Source: PALSA-1353 sp050014015
Lineage (GTDB): Bacteria > Planctomycetota > Phycisphaerae > Tepidisphaerales > Tepidisphaeraceae
NCBI GenBank assembly: GCA_050014015.1
Contig: JBEKEC010000011.1
Span: 1 to 64,000, forward strand
Reading direction: 5' to 3'
DNA: 64,000 nt
The notes under the pieces were generated by a model, which saw only the letters and a list, made by a program, of their open reading frames with translations, did not search any database and was not told the origin of the DNA. Positions 1-7,521 of the stretch are shown here, one piece after another (the stretch's first letter is position 1; the number at the start of each line of letters is the position of its first letter). The translations under genes were made by a program, and so were the position numbers.

Positions 1-312
1 CGCGAGAAGGGCACCCCCCTCCACGCCGCCACCGTCGTCGGCGATACCGTCGGCGATCCCTTCAAGGACACCTCCTCCGTCGCCATGAATCCGATCATCA
101 AGTTCACGACTCTTTTCGGCCTGCTGGCCGTCGAACTAGCCGTGACCGTCGAGGGCCGCACCAAATACGCCCTGGCCGCCATTTTCTTCTTCATCGCCCT
201 CTGCTTCGTCTACCGCTCCTTCTACGGCATGCGCATCCGCAGCCATTCGTCGGCAAAATCCGTCCCCGAGCCCGAACCCGCCGTCGCCCGCCCCGCCGGC
301 GTCAACAACTGA
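1..312 (+). CDS. hppA: Membrane-bound pyrophosphatase (HppA), C-terminal part
   Basis: This is the last 103 residues of an ion-pumping membrane pyrophosphatase, which splits PPi and moves H+ or Na+ across the membrane. The gene is cut by the left edge of the window and is open from base 1. The fragment holds the family's conserved C-terminal loop GDTVGDPFKDTSSVAMNP followed by two hydrophobic segments (about residues 33-48 and 53-68 of the fragment) and a short polar, proline-rich tail. The residue that separates K+-dependent from K+-independent and Na+ from H+ pumps lies outside the window, so the ion cannot be called. The stop is followed within 30 bases by a palindromic repeat that may double as a transcript end. 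Confidence 0.9.
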   Translation, partial: REKGTPLHAATVVGDTVGDPFKDTSSVAMNPIIKFTTLFGLLAVELAVTVEGRTKYALAAIFFFIALCFVYRSFYGMRIRSHSSAKSVPEPEPAVARPAGVNN

Positions 313-341
313 ATGTCGGACTGCATCTTCGTCTTCCTTCC

Positions 342-367
342 CCCTCTCCTGGTACTCCGGGAGAGGG
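342..367. repeat. Interspersed palindrome, family A, copy 1
   Basis: Arms CCCTCTCCTGG and CCGGGAGAGGG flank a TACT loop, with one mismatch. The same element, with perfect arms, recurs at 27934-27959, and both are followed by a G-rich GGTTxGGGTGAGG tail. It lies just past the hppA stop and has no T-run, so I call it an interspersed repeat and not a proven terminator. Confidence 0.7.
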
Positions 368-517
368 TTGGGGTGAGGGCCGTCCTCGCATACCCCATCC
401 CATCCGTCTGAACCTGCCCGGATTACCCTTCTCACGTCCGAATAACTCCCGCCCCTCACGTCACCTCGTTTGCTCCCCCGGCCCCCACATTGGATTTCTT
501 GCGTAATGGAGGTTCGC

Positions 518-700
518 ATGAAGCCCGAGAAAACCGAAAAACCGTTGGACCCGCCGCCGGTCCAGGACGAGCGCCAGACCCCCGTTCCCCACAACAAGCC
601 GCACACGCTCGACAACTGCAATGGCGACCTCGACTCAAGATTCGAGGCCATCCTCGAAGCCTATGCCCTGGACCCGGAACGATGGGATGGCCTGCAATGA
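518..700 (+). CDS. Small hypothetical protein, 60 aa
   Basis: A short, hydrophilic, acidic and proline-rich protein (starts MKPEKTEKPL, ends DPERWDGLQ) that I do not recognise. The start at 518 is chosen because GGAGG at 508-512 sits five bases upstream, a good ribosome binding site. An upstream in-frame ATG at 470 would add a tail that does not look coding. It has no signal peptide, membrane segment or cysteine pattern. It lies between hppA and the convergent hisB and could be a stand-alone gene. Confidence rests on the ribosome binding site and on the sensible composition, not on homology. Confidence 0.5.
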   Translation: MKPEKTEKPLDPPPVQDERQTPVPHNKPHTLDNCNGDLDSRFEAILEAYALDPERWDGLQ

Positions 701-796
701 CTGCCCGTGTAAGATGGGCTATTCCCTATTGGAAGAACCCCCGGGCAATTGATCCTTCTTTCAATCGGCAATTGGCAATTGGCAATCGGCAATCTC

Positions 797-1387
797 TTAT
801 CCCAGCGATCCCTTCGTGCTCGGCACGTCCGGATTGCGTGGATCCAGGCTCACCGCCTGTCTCAGCGCCTTGGCCGTGGCCTTGAAGATCGCCTCGGCTA
901 TATGGTGATTGTTTCCGCCGTACGCCACGTTGATATGTAGATTCAGCTTCCCGTTGATCGCCACCGCCTTGAAAAACTCCTCGACCAATTCCACCGGAAA
1001 ACTCCCGACCGTCCCCCCCGAGTATTTCGCGTTGTAAACAAACGCCGGCCGACCCGACAAGTCGATCGCCGTCTGCGCCAAGGTCTCATCCATCGGCACC
1101 ATGGCCCATCCATACCGGCTTATGCCGCGCTTGTCGCCCAGCGCTTTCTCCAGTGCCTGTCCCAGCACGATCCCCACGTCTTCGACCGTGTGATGCGCAT
1201 CCACCTGCAAGTCCCCCTCCGCGTGCACCGACAGATCGATCAGGCTATGCCGCCCCAAAAGCTCGATCATGTGATCGAAAAACCCCACGCCCGTTTCCGC
1301 CGCCGTCTTCCCCGTCCCGTCGAGGTTCAGCGACAGCTTCACCTTGGTTTCCTTTGTCTGCCGAAATATTTCCGCCGTGCGGTCCAT
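797..1387 (-). CDS. hisB: Imidazoleglycerol-phosphate dehydratase
   Basis: HisB removes water from imidazoleglycerol phosphate to give imidazoleacetol phosphate, the sixth step of histidine synthesis in the cytoplasm. The 196 residues match the usual length of the monofunctional enzyme, with no phosphatase domain. The manganese-binding histidine motifs are present: FFDHMIE (about residues 36-42), DAHHTVED (63-70) and, in the second half-repeat, GGNNHHIAEAIFK. The start is the ATG at 1387, which gives the usual beginning MDRTAEIFRQT; 14 further codons upstream are open but do not look like the family. No other his gene is visible in the window, so it is probably transcribed alone or with genes to the left. 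Confidence 0.95.
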   Translation of the reverse strand: MDRTAEIFRQTKETKVKLSLNLDGTGKTAAETGVGFFDHMIELLGRHSLIDLSVHAEGDLQVDAHHTVEDVGIVLGQALEKALGDKRGISRYGWAMVPMDETLAQTAIDLSGRPAFVYNAKYSGGTVGSFPVELVEEFFKAVAINGKLNLHINVAYGGNNHHIAEAIFKATAKALRQAVSLDPRNPDVPSTKGSLG

Positions 1388-1480
1388 ATTGTTACACCGC
1401 AATTCTCCGCGCCGCCATTCGAATTGCAACGCGCCCGCAGATCCGCCTCAGCCCCCGTGTCTCAATTCCACTCCCCAAAG

Positions 1481-1502
1481 CCCACGGATATTTATCCGTG
1501 GG
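1481..1502. repeat. Perfect palindrome, CCCACGGATA arms
   Basis: CCCACGGATA, two bases TT, then its exact reverse complement. It sits between the divergent hisB and protease genes. It resembles in build the other interspersed palindromes of the window (same CCCACGG outer arm as family C) but has a different centre. It may be a repeat or an operator; nothing decides between these. Confidence 0.55.
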
Positions 1503-1637
1503 GTTCTTCCGGCCGCGGAAAATCCCAAATCAACCCACTACCCCTCCCGCCGCCCATCTCGCATTTTGCGTGCATTTCCCTTGGACACGGCGCATAATGT
1601 TCTGCGGGTTGTCGGCTGGTTAATCTCGAGTCGTTCT

Positions 1638-3257
1638 ATGCGATTGAGAGCCGTTTTCCGTTGGTTCCTGGCCATTTTCCTGCTCGCGGTCTCCGCCGCC
1701 TGGGCGGCCAAGCTCGTCCTCAATGACGGAACCGTCCTGGAAGGAACCATCATCAAGACCGCCGACGGGTACTGGATCAAACTTTCCGACGGCTCCAGCA
1801 AAATCGTCGCCAATGAGGACGTCCAGTCCTACAGCGGCGATTCCAATTCCGACACCGCTTCGCCAGGCTCAACCGCTTTCGCCGCCGACGACGCCTCCCA
1901 AGCCTTCCGTTCCGCCCGCGGCCGCGCCGACGACGCCGAATCCGCCTTGGCCGCCGTATCCATCTGGCAACAGTTTGTCGACAAATTCCCCGACTCCCCA
2001 GACATCGCCACCGCAAAGGCCGAATTGGACCACTGGAAAACGCTCGCCACCGACGGGGCCGAGAAGATCAACGGCGTCTGGGTCGGCGGCGACGATCGCA
2101 AACGCATCATCGCCCAGGCCGCCGATCTCACCCGCCAGGCCGTCGAAATGCTCGACAAGGACGAAACCCTCCAGGCCATCGACAAGCTCAAGCAGAGCGT
2201 CAGGATTTATCCCAATTCCTTCCTCACCAATTTTTCTCTCGGTTACGTCTCGATGTTGCAGAAGGACTACGACGGCGGAGCCCAGTATTTCTCCGCCTCG
2301 ATCCGCCTCAAGCCCCAATCCTCCGAGGCCGAGAACAATCTCGGCGTGGCCAATGTCTTCCGCAAGCGCTTTGAGATCGCCATCGACGACTTCCTTTCCG
2401 CCGCCAGGATCGAGGACAGCAAGGACGTGGTCCAAAACCTCGTCACCGCATTGGCGCTTGCCCCCTCCGACCTGCGGAACCTGCCGAAAATGCGCCCGAC
2501 CCTCGAGGCCGCCAACCTGCTTCAATCCAAGTACGACATTCCCGGCCCCACTTCGGATTACCGCTTTCTGCTCCTTCCCCCACCCATTCCGCGCGCCCGA
2601 CCCGGTCCGGAACCCGAACCCGGCCCCGACCTCGGCCAGGCCGGCTGGAGCGGAACCGGATTCTTCATCTCCGACTCCGGCCTCATCCTCACCAACCGCC
2701 ACGTCGCCAAGGGCAGCAAAAACCTGCTGGTCGTCCTTGCCAACGGCAAGCACTCATCCGCCGAGGTCGTCGCCATCGACGATCAATATGACCTTGCCCT
2801 GATCCGAATCCCCAAGCCGAGCCGCAAAATCCCATTCGTTCACCTATCCCCCGAGGATTCACCGTGGGTCGGCGCCGATTGCGTCGTCCTTGGATATCCC
2901 ATGATCGATCAACTCGGCGCGGATTTGAAAATCACTCGCGGCGTCGTCTCCTCCAACTCCCAGGACCAGGGCAACGGCGCAGACCTGCTCACCGATGCCA
3001 AGGTCAACCCCGGCAACAGCGGCGGACCCATCGCCGACAAGTTCGGTAACGTCATGGCCATCGTCTGCATGAAGAGCCTGACCACCGGCGAATACGACAG
3101 CTACGGCATCGGGATCAGCGCCGGCCACATCCGCCAGTTCCTCCGCCGCAATCACGTCGACGCCGCCGCCGGCCCCGAAACCGGTTCGCCCCTTTCCACC
3201 GAGGACATCGTCACCAAGGTAAGACCCGCGACCGTCTGCATCATGGCCACGAATTGA
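1638..3257 (+). CDS. Exported TPR protein with trypsin/HtrA-like serine protease domain
   Basis: A 539-residue protein with an N-terminal signal segment (MRLRAVFRWF, hydrophobic to about residue 24, ending AAWA), so it probably acts in the periplasm or envelope. Residues about 28-60 resemble a short beta domain (LNDGTVLEG), followed by helical TPR-like repeats around 150-270 and a proline-rich linker near 310-330. The protease domain spans about 335-520. The catalytic triad of the chymotrypsin/HtrA fold is visible: H355 in LTNRHVA, D385 in DLALIRI and S461 in NPGNSGGPI. No PDZ domain follows, unlike DegP/DegQ. The start at 1638 begins the signal peptide; an open stretch upstream is not protein-like. 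The stop overlaps the next gene's start (TTGA), so the two are likely co-transcribed. Confidence 0.85.
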   Translation: MRLRAVFRWFLAIFLLAVSAAWAAKLVLNDGTVLEGTIIKTADGYWIKLSDGSSKIVANEDVQSYSGDSNSDTASPGSTAFAADDASQAFRSARGRADDAESALAAVSIWQQFVDKFPDSPDIATAKAELDHWKTLATDGAEKINGVWVGGDDRKRIIAQAADLTRQAVEMLDKDETLQAIDKLKQSVRIYPNSFLTNFSLGYVSMLQKDYDGGAQYFSASIRLKPQSSEAENNLGVANVFRKRFEIAIDDFLSAARIEDSKDVVQNLVTALALAPSDLRNLPKMRPTLEAANLLQSKYDIPGPTSDYRFLLLPPPIPRARPGPEPEPGPDLGQAGWSGTGFFISDSGLILTNRHVAKGSKNLLVVLANGKHSSAEVVAIDDQYDLALIRIPKPSRKIPFVHLSPEDSPWVGADCVVLGYPMIDQLGADLKITRGVVSSNSQDQGNGADLLTDAKVNPGNSGGPIADKFGNVMAIVCMKSLTTGEYDSYGIGISAGHIRQFLRRNHVDAAAGPETGSPLSTEDIVTKVRPATVCIMATN

Positions 3258-4099
3258 GCCCTGTCTTGACCAAGCTCACCAAATTCACCCGCGCCCTCAA
3301 ACGCCGACTCGTTCCGCGCGATGCCCACAGCTCCGTCCGCCTATGGCTCGTCGGACCCTGGGAAGACCACCCGCCCCAATTGATCGCCGATTTCGACGCC
3401 CAACCCGTTCTGGTCCTTGCCCCCCACCCCGACGACGAGATCATCGGCCCCGGCGGCACCCTCCGCCGCCACATTCTCGCCGGCGCCCCCGTGACCGTCG
3501 CCATCCTGACCGACGGCCGCTGGGGCGGCTACAACGGCGACGGAAAACTCATCGACCGCCGAAAAGACGAAAGCCGCGCCGCCGCCCAAATCCTCGGCCT
3601 CCCCCCACCAATTTTCTTCGACGCCCCCGACGGCGAATTAGCCGAAACGCCGCAGATTTTGGAGAAAATCCGCCAACTCTTCATCGAGAAAACCCCCAAA
3701 TACATCTATCTCCCCGCCCTGACGGATGGCCATCGCGACCACTGGTCCACGAACTGTCTGCTTCACGCCATCCTCTCCAACCTCCCCCCCGAATCAGCCC
3801 ACCGTCTGCTAATCCGCGGCTACGAAATCTGGACCCCAACCCTAGCCAACTGTTGCGTTGACATCACCACAACTGCCGAAGTCAAGCGTCAAGCCATCAA
3901 CGCCTTTCCCAGCCAGACCAGCGTTTACGACTACACCGCCGCAGCCCTCGCCCTGAACAAATATCGCAGTCTTCACCCCCTCCACGGCCAAGGCCACGCC
4001 GAAGCCTTCACCCAAATGACCGCCGAAGAATTTCTGACCCTCTTCACCGCCGCCAGCCTCCGCCACGAGGTTATCGGGGCAGGGAAGGCCGATGGTTGA
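3254..4099 (+). CDS. PIG-L (LmbE-like) deacetylase family protein
   Basis: A 281-residue member of the PIG-L/LmbE family, zinc hydrolases that remove acetyl groups from N-acetylglucosaminyl lipids, mycothiol/bacillithiol precursors and related sugars. The metal site is clear: HPDDE at residues 58-62 and HRDH at 160-163. The substrate cannot be read from the sequence. No ATG fits; the chosen TTG at 3254 overlaps the TGA of the protease gene by four bases, typical of translational coupling, and another TTG lies four codons further on. The first 30 residues are basic and may be poorly conserved. Confidence 0.8.
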   Translation: MSPVLTKLTKFTRALKRRLVPRDAHSSVRLWLVGPWEDHPPQLIADFDAQPVLVLAPHPDDEIIGPGGTLRRHILAGAPVTVAILTDGRWGGYNGDGKLIDRRKDESRAAAQILGLPPPIFFDAPDGELAETPQILEKIRQLFIEKTPKYIYLPALTDGHRDHWSTNCLLHAILSNLPPESAHRLLIRGYEIWTPTLANCCVDITTTAEVKRQAINAFPSQTSVYDYTAAALALNKYRSLHPLHGQGHAEAFTQMTAEEFLTLFTAASLRHEVIGAGKADG

Positions 4100-4128
4100 C
4101 CGGCCTGCTCTTCCAACGGAAGAAATAG

Positions 4129-4187
4129 CTCACGCAAAGGCGCTAAGGCGCAAAGAAAACTTGGCGAGCTTAGCGCCTTTGCGTGAG
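4129..4187. repeat. 19-bp perfect inverted repeat, CGCAAAGGCGC type
   Basis: Arms at 4129-4147 (CTCACGCAAAGGCGCTAAG) and 4169-4187 are exact reverse complements around a 21-base loop. It follows the PIG-L gene. The AAGGCGC/CGCAAAG wording belongs to a type of low-complexity interspersed repeat; looser relatives (CTTCGCG-rich) lie at 6785-6850 and 7431-7500. It could fold into a strong hairpin and end the transcript, but no T-run follows. Confidence 0.6.
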
Positions 4188-4290
4188 ACTTCTTCCCCAA
4201 TGGATTCCAAATCGAATCGAGCCGGGCCACAAATGAGCGTTGCACCCCGCCGAGGGTGGAGACCGGCCCACGGTGACCTCTCGGTTCTGG

Positions 4291-5049
4291 CTATTTAGCT
4301 TTGTTGTCCGGGTCTTTAGCCCCCGCCGCCTTCATCCAATTTTGAAATTTGCCGGACTGACGCCGTGTCCACCAAATTCCCACCTTCCCCCAAGTGCGCC
4401 TCCACCAGGATGGACGAACCTTAAACACACCTCTCATATGGCAATCAATCGCCCAATGAAAACGGCGAGAGCGTATGCGCTTTAGTAACTTGCGTGTTTT
4501 TTTCTCTCGACCGCTGTAGACACACAGGCAAATGTTTCTTCGGGGGATCGCCGGCGCAATTTCGTCAAAATACGGCCCGAAATCCGTCCCCATGCAAAAG
4601 TCGCGTAACTGTTGGTTGCCTCGCGCACGTTTCATTTGGAACGTGACCCCTTGCCCACCATTTAACGGATTTGGTTTCTCGCCCGCTACCCCAAGTTCAA
4701 GCGTATAGGCGCCCATAAACCCGGGTTTCGCGAATTTCTTCTTGAGCGGTACGGTGATATTAACCTCAACCGAAATATCCCAGACAGCTGCCCCATAACT
4801 CAGAACGTCTACCTCAAAATACTCCGCCCCTCTCGGGTTCTCGACGTCGACGCTCGCATATGCACGAATTTGCCGCACCTTGATCAATCGGAACCGGCTC
4901 AGGACGAAATTGCTTATGCCCGTTACGGCGTTAACGATAGAAACGATCAACGCAATTATGGCAAGCGTTACCCCGATTCGCCCCGGCGCAAAAGCCTGAG
5001 AGAAAAATGCGACTATTGCGTGGTGGAGGTTAGATAGGAAATGGAGCAT
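4291..5049 (-). CDS. Hypothetical protein with one N-terminal membrane segment
   Basis: A 252-residue protein I do not recognise. A hydrophobic stretch at about residues 24-42 (IGVTLAIIALIVSIVNAV) predicts one membrane anchor. The rest is a soluble, probably beta-rich domain (residues about 60-185), followed by a strongly basic, tryptophan-rich end. The start at 5049 is set by AGGAGG seven bases upstream. It lies 121 bases downstream of the methyltransferase-nuclease gene on the same strand and shares its lower GC content and less biased codon use compared with flanking genes, so the pair may have arrived together. Anchored small proteins next to restriction genes are sometimes defence effectors, but no effector motif is visible here. 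Confidence 0.65.
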   Translation of the reverse strand: MLHFLSNLHHAIVAFFSQAFAPGRIGVTLAIIALIVSIVNAVTGISNFVLSRFRLIKVRQIRAYASVDVENPRGAEYFEVDVLSYGAAVWDISVEVNITVPLKKKFAKPGFMGAYTLELGVAGEKPNPLNGGQGVTFQMKRARGNQQLRDFCMGTDFGPYFDEIAPAIPRRNICLCVYSGREKKTRKLLKRIRSRRFHWAIDCHMRGVFKVRPSWWRRTWGKVGIWWTRRQSGKFQNWMKAAGAKDPDNKAK

Positions 5050-5170
5050 CTGTCGCCTCCTTTTCTGATTCTGATTTTGGCCATGCCCCGGCATTAGGGC
5101 GCACACCCGAACGGTGAATAAATTTATTTACCAGGTCCCAAGGCAGACGGTGGGACGGAAAACGTCGCCA

Positions 5171-6658
5171 TCAGGCCAGCTTCGCTGCGATCCGGTCCTC
5201 CAGAATCTCCCGAACGGTGAACGGGATAATCACCCGGCCCGATCTCTTGAAAAACTGACTGATTTCCATCTCGGCATCCCCCGTGTAGTCAAAACAGACA
5301 AAAAAACCCTTCTTGCGATCCTCCCGCATCATCATTGCCTCAAAAGCGTCAATATCCGGCCTGCCCGCTTTGTCCTTTTGCTTCACCTGGATCGGATACC
5401 AGTCCCCGTGGACATAATCGAGATGATCTTCCTTCCGTTTCGGAGCGGCGGACACCGGGAATATTTTCCCGTCTATACCCATATCGCCGACCTTGGCCTT
5501 GTTGCCGATTCCACCTAGAGCGATGACCGCCCAATTTTCAAATTCAAACGGCGGAATCTTTCGGAGTTTTTCTTCGGTCCAAGGCAAATCGCGGACGATG
5601 AAGCCGCGTCCGATTTTCCAAAGTGTTTCATCTTCTTTGATGCCGCAAACATCGCGCAGCCGCTTAGCCATGACGCGGCAGGCTGTTGGAGAAACGTCGA
5701 TGCCGATCCATTGCCGTTCAAGGTTTTGGGCCGCAACAAGGGCCGTCCCGCAGCCGCAGAACGCATCCAATACGATGTCGTTTGGATTGCTGCTGGCGCG
5801 GATAATTCTCTCCAGCAACGAAAGCGGCTTCTGTGTTGGATAGCCCAGACGTTCATTTGAGTGCGCCCCAATCGCCGGGATATCATCCCAAATATTGTCG
5901 AGCGGATTTCCCTTGGTTTCATCGAGAAATCTCTTGTATCGCGGCATTCCCCCATCCTTTTTCGGCCAATATATCAATCCTTCGGAATCCCACTTTTCCA
6001 GTTCGCTCGGCGGACGAATCCAATGCCTATGTTTTGCAGTTACGTCAATTCCCCGCCAGATTTGCCCCGTTTCACCATGTCGTATCCCAGCCCCTGTCAG
6101 ATTATCGAGCATGAATCGCTTGCCGGTTGCGTCATCAATTTGCCGATAGAATTTTTCGATATACGCCTCATCGTATTCGCGTGTTTGCTTATTCCACGAA
6201 TACTCGTTGCCAAACGTATAAAAAAATATCGAGTCAGTCACATGCCCGAATCCGCGCGTATCCCCGTGCGCGGATGTTCGCTTCCAGATAATCTCCGCCT
6301 GAAATTGGTTCTCTCCGAAAATTTGGTCAAGCATCACCTTCACATAGTGGCTAGCGTGCCAATCGCAGTGATAATAGAAACTGCCCGTGTCTTTCAGCAC
6401 CCGGTGAAGCTCTACGCATCGAGGCCGCATGAAGTCGATGTACGCCTGCGTCGATTCGTGGCGATCCTCGAAGGCCCGTTTCTCTTTCGTCTCTCCCCAA
6501 AACACCTCGTAATTTCGGTTGGAATTGAACGGCGGGTCGATGTAGATCAGGTCGATGCACTTTTCCGGCAGCTTCGCAAGCTGGTCGAGGTTATCGCCAC
6601 AGTAGATGACCCGGGTATCGACAAGGGCGGACGGTTTTGCCTTCACGTCCATAAACAT
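5171..6658 (-). CDS. DNA methyltransferase (beta class) fused to Mrr-like PD-(D/E)XK domain
   Basis: A 495-residue DNA-modifying protein. The N-terminal part is an N6-adenine/N4-cytosine methyltransferase. The catalytic motif DPPF is at residues 41-44 and the AdoMet-binding motif LDAFCGCG at about 297-304, preceded by TQKP at 275-278. The order catalytic motif, target-recognition region (about 120-270), then AdoMet motif defines the beta class. Residues 373-495 form a second domain with GDMGID (D392, D396) and Q424-V-K426, the D...QxK pattern of Mrr-type PD-(D/E)XK nucleases. One chain may therefore both methylate and cut, or the second domain may only bind DNA. The ATG at 6658 overlaps the stop of a short upstream reading frame (TAATG). 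GC content is lower than in the neighbours, which suggests transfer. Confidence 0.88.
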   Translation of the reverse strand: MFMDVKAKPSALVDTRVIYCGDNLDQLAKLPEKCIDLIYIDPPFNSNRNYEVFWGETKEKRAFEDRHESTQAYIDFMRPRCVELHRVLKDTGSFYYHCDWHASHYVKVMLDQIFGENQFQAEIIWKRTSAHGDTRGFGHVTDSIFFYTFGNEYSWNKQTREYDEAYIEKFYRQIDDATGKRFMLDNLTGAGIRHGETGQIWRGIDVTAKHRHWIRPPSELEKWDSEGLIYWPKKDGGMPRYKRFLDETKGNPLDNIWDDIPAIGAHSNERLGYPTQKPLSLLERIIRASSNPNDIVLDAFCGCGTALVAAQNLERQWIGIDVSPTACRVMAKRLRDVCGIKEDETLWKIGRGFIVRDLPWTEEKLRKIPPFEFENWAVIALGGIGNKAKVGDMGIDGKIFPVSAAPKRKEDHLDYVHGDWYPIQVKQKDKAGRPDIDAFEAMMMREDRKKGFFVCFDYTGDAEMEISQFFKRSGRVIIPFTVREILEDRIAAKLA

Positions 6659-6855
6659 TACCCGATTGCTTCGCGCAAATCATCCAGCGTGACTGAAGGG
6701 CCGTTGAAAGCAAATCGCAACTTCGCATGCTTCGCAGCTATCCCGCAATTCCTCGTCTCCACGCCAACATTTTCCGTGATCACGCAGCCTCGCTCCGCTT
6801 CGCGCAACTTCGCGACCTTCACGTTTTCGCGGTAAAACTCTTCGCGGTTGATCTC
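6658..6855 (-). pseudogene. Possible short reading frame or remnant in front of the methyltransferase
   Basis: On the minus strand the frame is open from 6855 and ends with a TAA at 6658-6660 that overlaps the methyltransferase ATG. Its C-terminal part reads FNGPSVTLDDLREAIG, which looks like genuine protein. It has no ATG; a GTG at 6822 would give 54 residues. The 5' half lies in CTTCGCG-rich repeat DNA. It may be the tail of a gene whose front was replaced by the repeat, or a small translationally coupled leader. No family recognised. Confidence 0.3.
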
Positions 6856-7020
6856 TTATGCCCGCCCCAAAAAATATTTCCAAAAAATCCGCCGATTTCC
6901 AAAAACACGCCCTTTTCTTTCACCTCCCGGCCTTAAATATAGAGGGACGTGTTTTCTTGCCCCACTCTCCACGGTTCCCTTTCTCTGGCAGCGCTGCCCC
7001 AAACGCGCATATGCGAAAAT

Positions 7021-7048
7021 TGGGACATTTTGGGACATTTTGGGACAT
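7021..7048. repeat. Three direct copies of TGGGACATTT
   Basis: Three head-to-tail copies of a 10-base unit, the last incomplete. There are no spacers, so this is not a CRISPR. The array lies between the methyltransferase island and the AsmA-like gene. Confidence 0.8.
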
Positions 7049-7120
7049 GAAACCGCGACCGCGCAACAAAAACGCCGCCGCGCCGGATAGACGGTCACGC
7101 GCACGCCCCACGTCAGAATT

Positions 7121-7206
7121 GAACCACGGATGACGCGGATTGACACGGATAGGAAGAATGAACTCATCCCCCTTCTTATCCGCGTTATCCGCGCAATCCG
7201 TGGTTC
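7121..7206. repeat. Imperfect palindrome with GAACCACGGAT ends, plus half copy at 7384
   Basis: GAACCACGGAT at 7121-7131 is answered by its exact reverse complement at 7196-7206. Inside, both arms carry further GCGGAT/ATCCGC matches, so the whole 86 bases could fold back. A half copy (GACCACGGATCACACGGATT) begins at 7384. This wording is typical of interspersed non-coding repeats. Confidence 0.7.
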
Positions 7207-7276
7207 GACCTCTTCTCAACCAGCGACAAAATGGCCGACCGATGCTTCTTCAAGTGGGTCCCCCCGTCAACGTCAA

Positions 7277-7313
7277 CAAAACCCCCCGCGGCGCTGTCGA
7301 AAACGGGGTTTTG
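7277..7313. repeat. CAAAACCCC...GGGGTTTTG hairpin
   Basis: Nine-base perfect arms around a 19-base, GC-rich loop. It could form a hairpin on either strand. It lies about 210 bases past the 3' end of the AsmA-like gene (minus strand), too far for an obvious terminator. Confidence 0.4.
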
Positions 7314-7521
7314 TAACCACCCCACCAAGGCGCAATCCACGACCGTGGTTTTGTGATGCCTTTTCACCCGGAGAATTCAGACTGACCACGGATCACACGG
7401 ATTGGCACGGATGGGAAGCACGACCAGTTTAACTTCGCGCACCTTCGCGTCTTCGCTCCTTCGCGGTAATCTTTCCAGAAGACGACGCCAGGGCGCGAAG
7501 GCCGCGAAGAAGAAAGCAATC

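Larger units (their letters stand above)
6859..7521. other. Repeat-rich intergenic region without a recognisable gene
   Basis: About 660 bases between the methyltransferase island and the AsmA-like gene. Short open frames exist in all directions but read like translated repeats. It holds a triple direct repeat (7021-7048), an imperfect CCACGGAT palindrome (7121-7206) with a half copy (7384-7420), a hairpin (7277-7313) and CTTCGCG-rich DNA (7431-7500). This is probably a graveyard of interspersed repeats at the edge of a transferred segment. Confidence 0.6.

Noticed and set aside
7021..7048. Direct repeats as a CRISPR
   Set aside because: The units are ten bases, head to tail, without spacers, and no cas gene is present.
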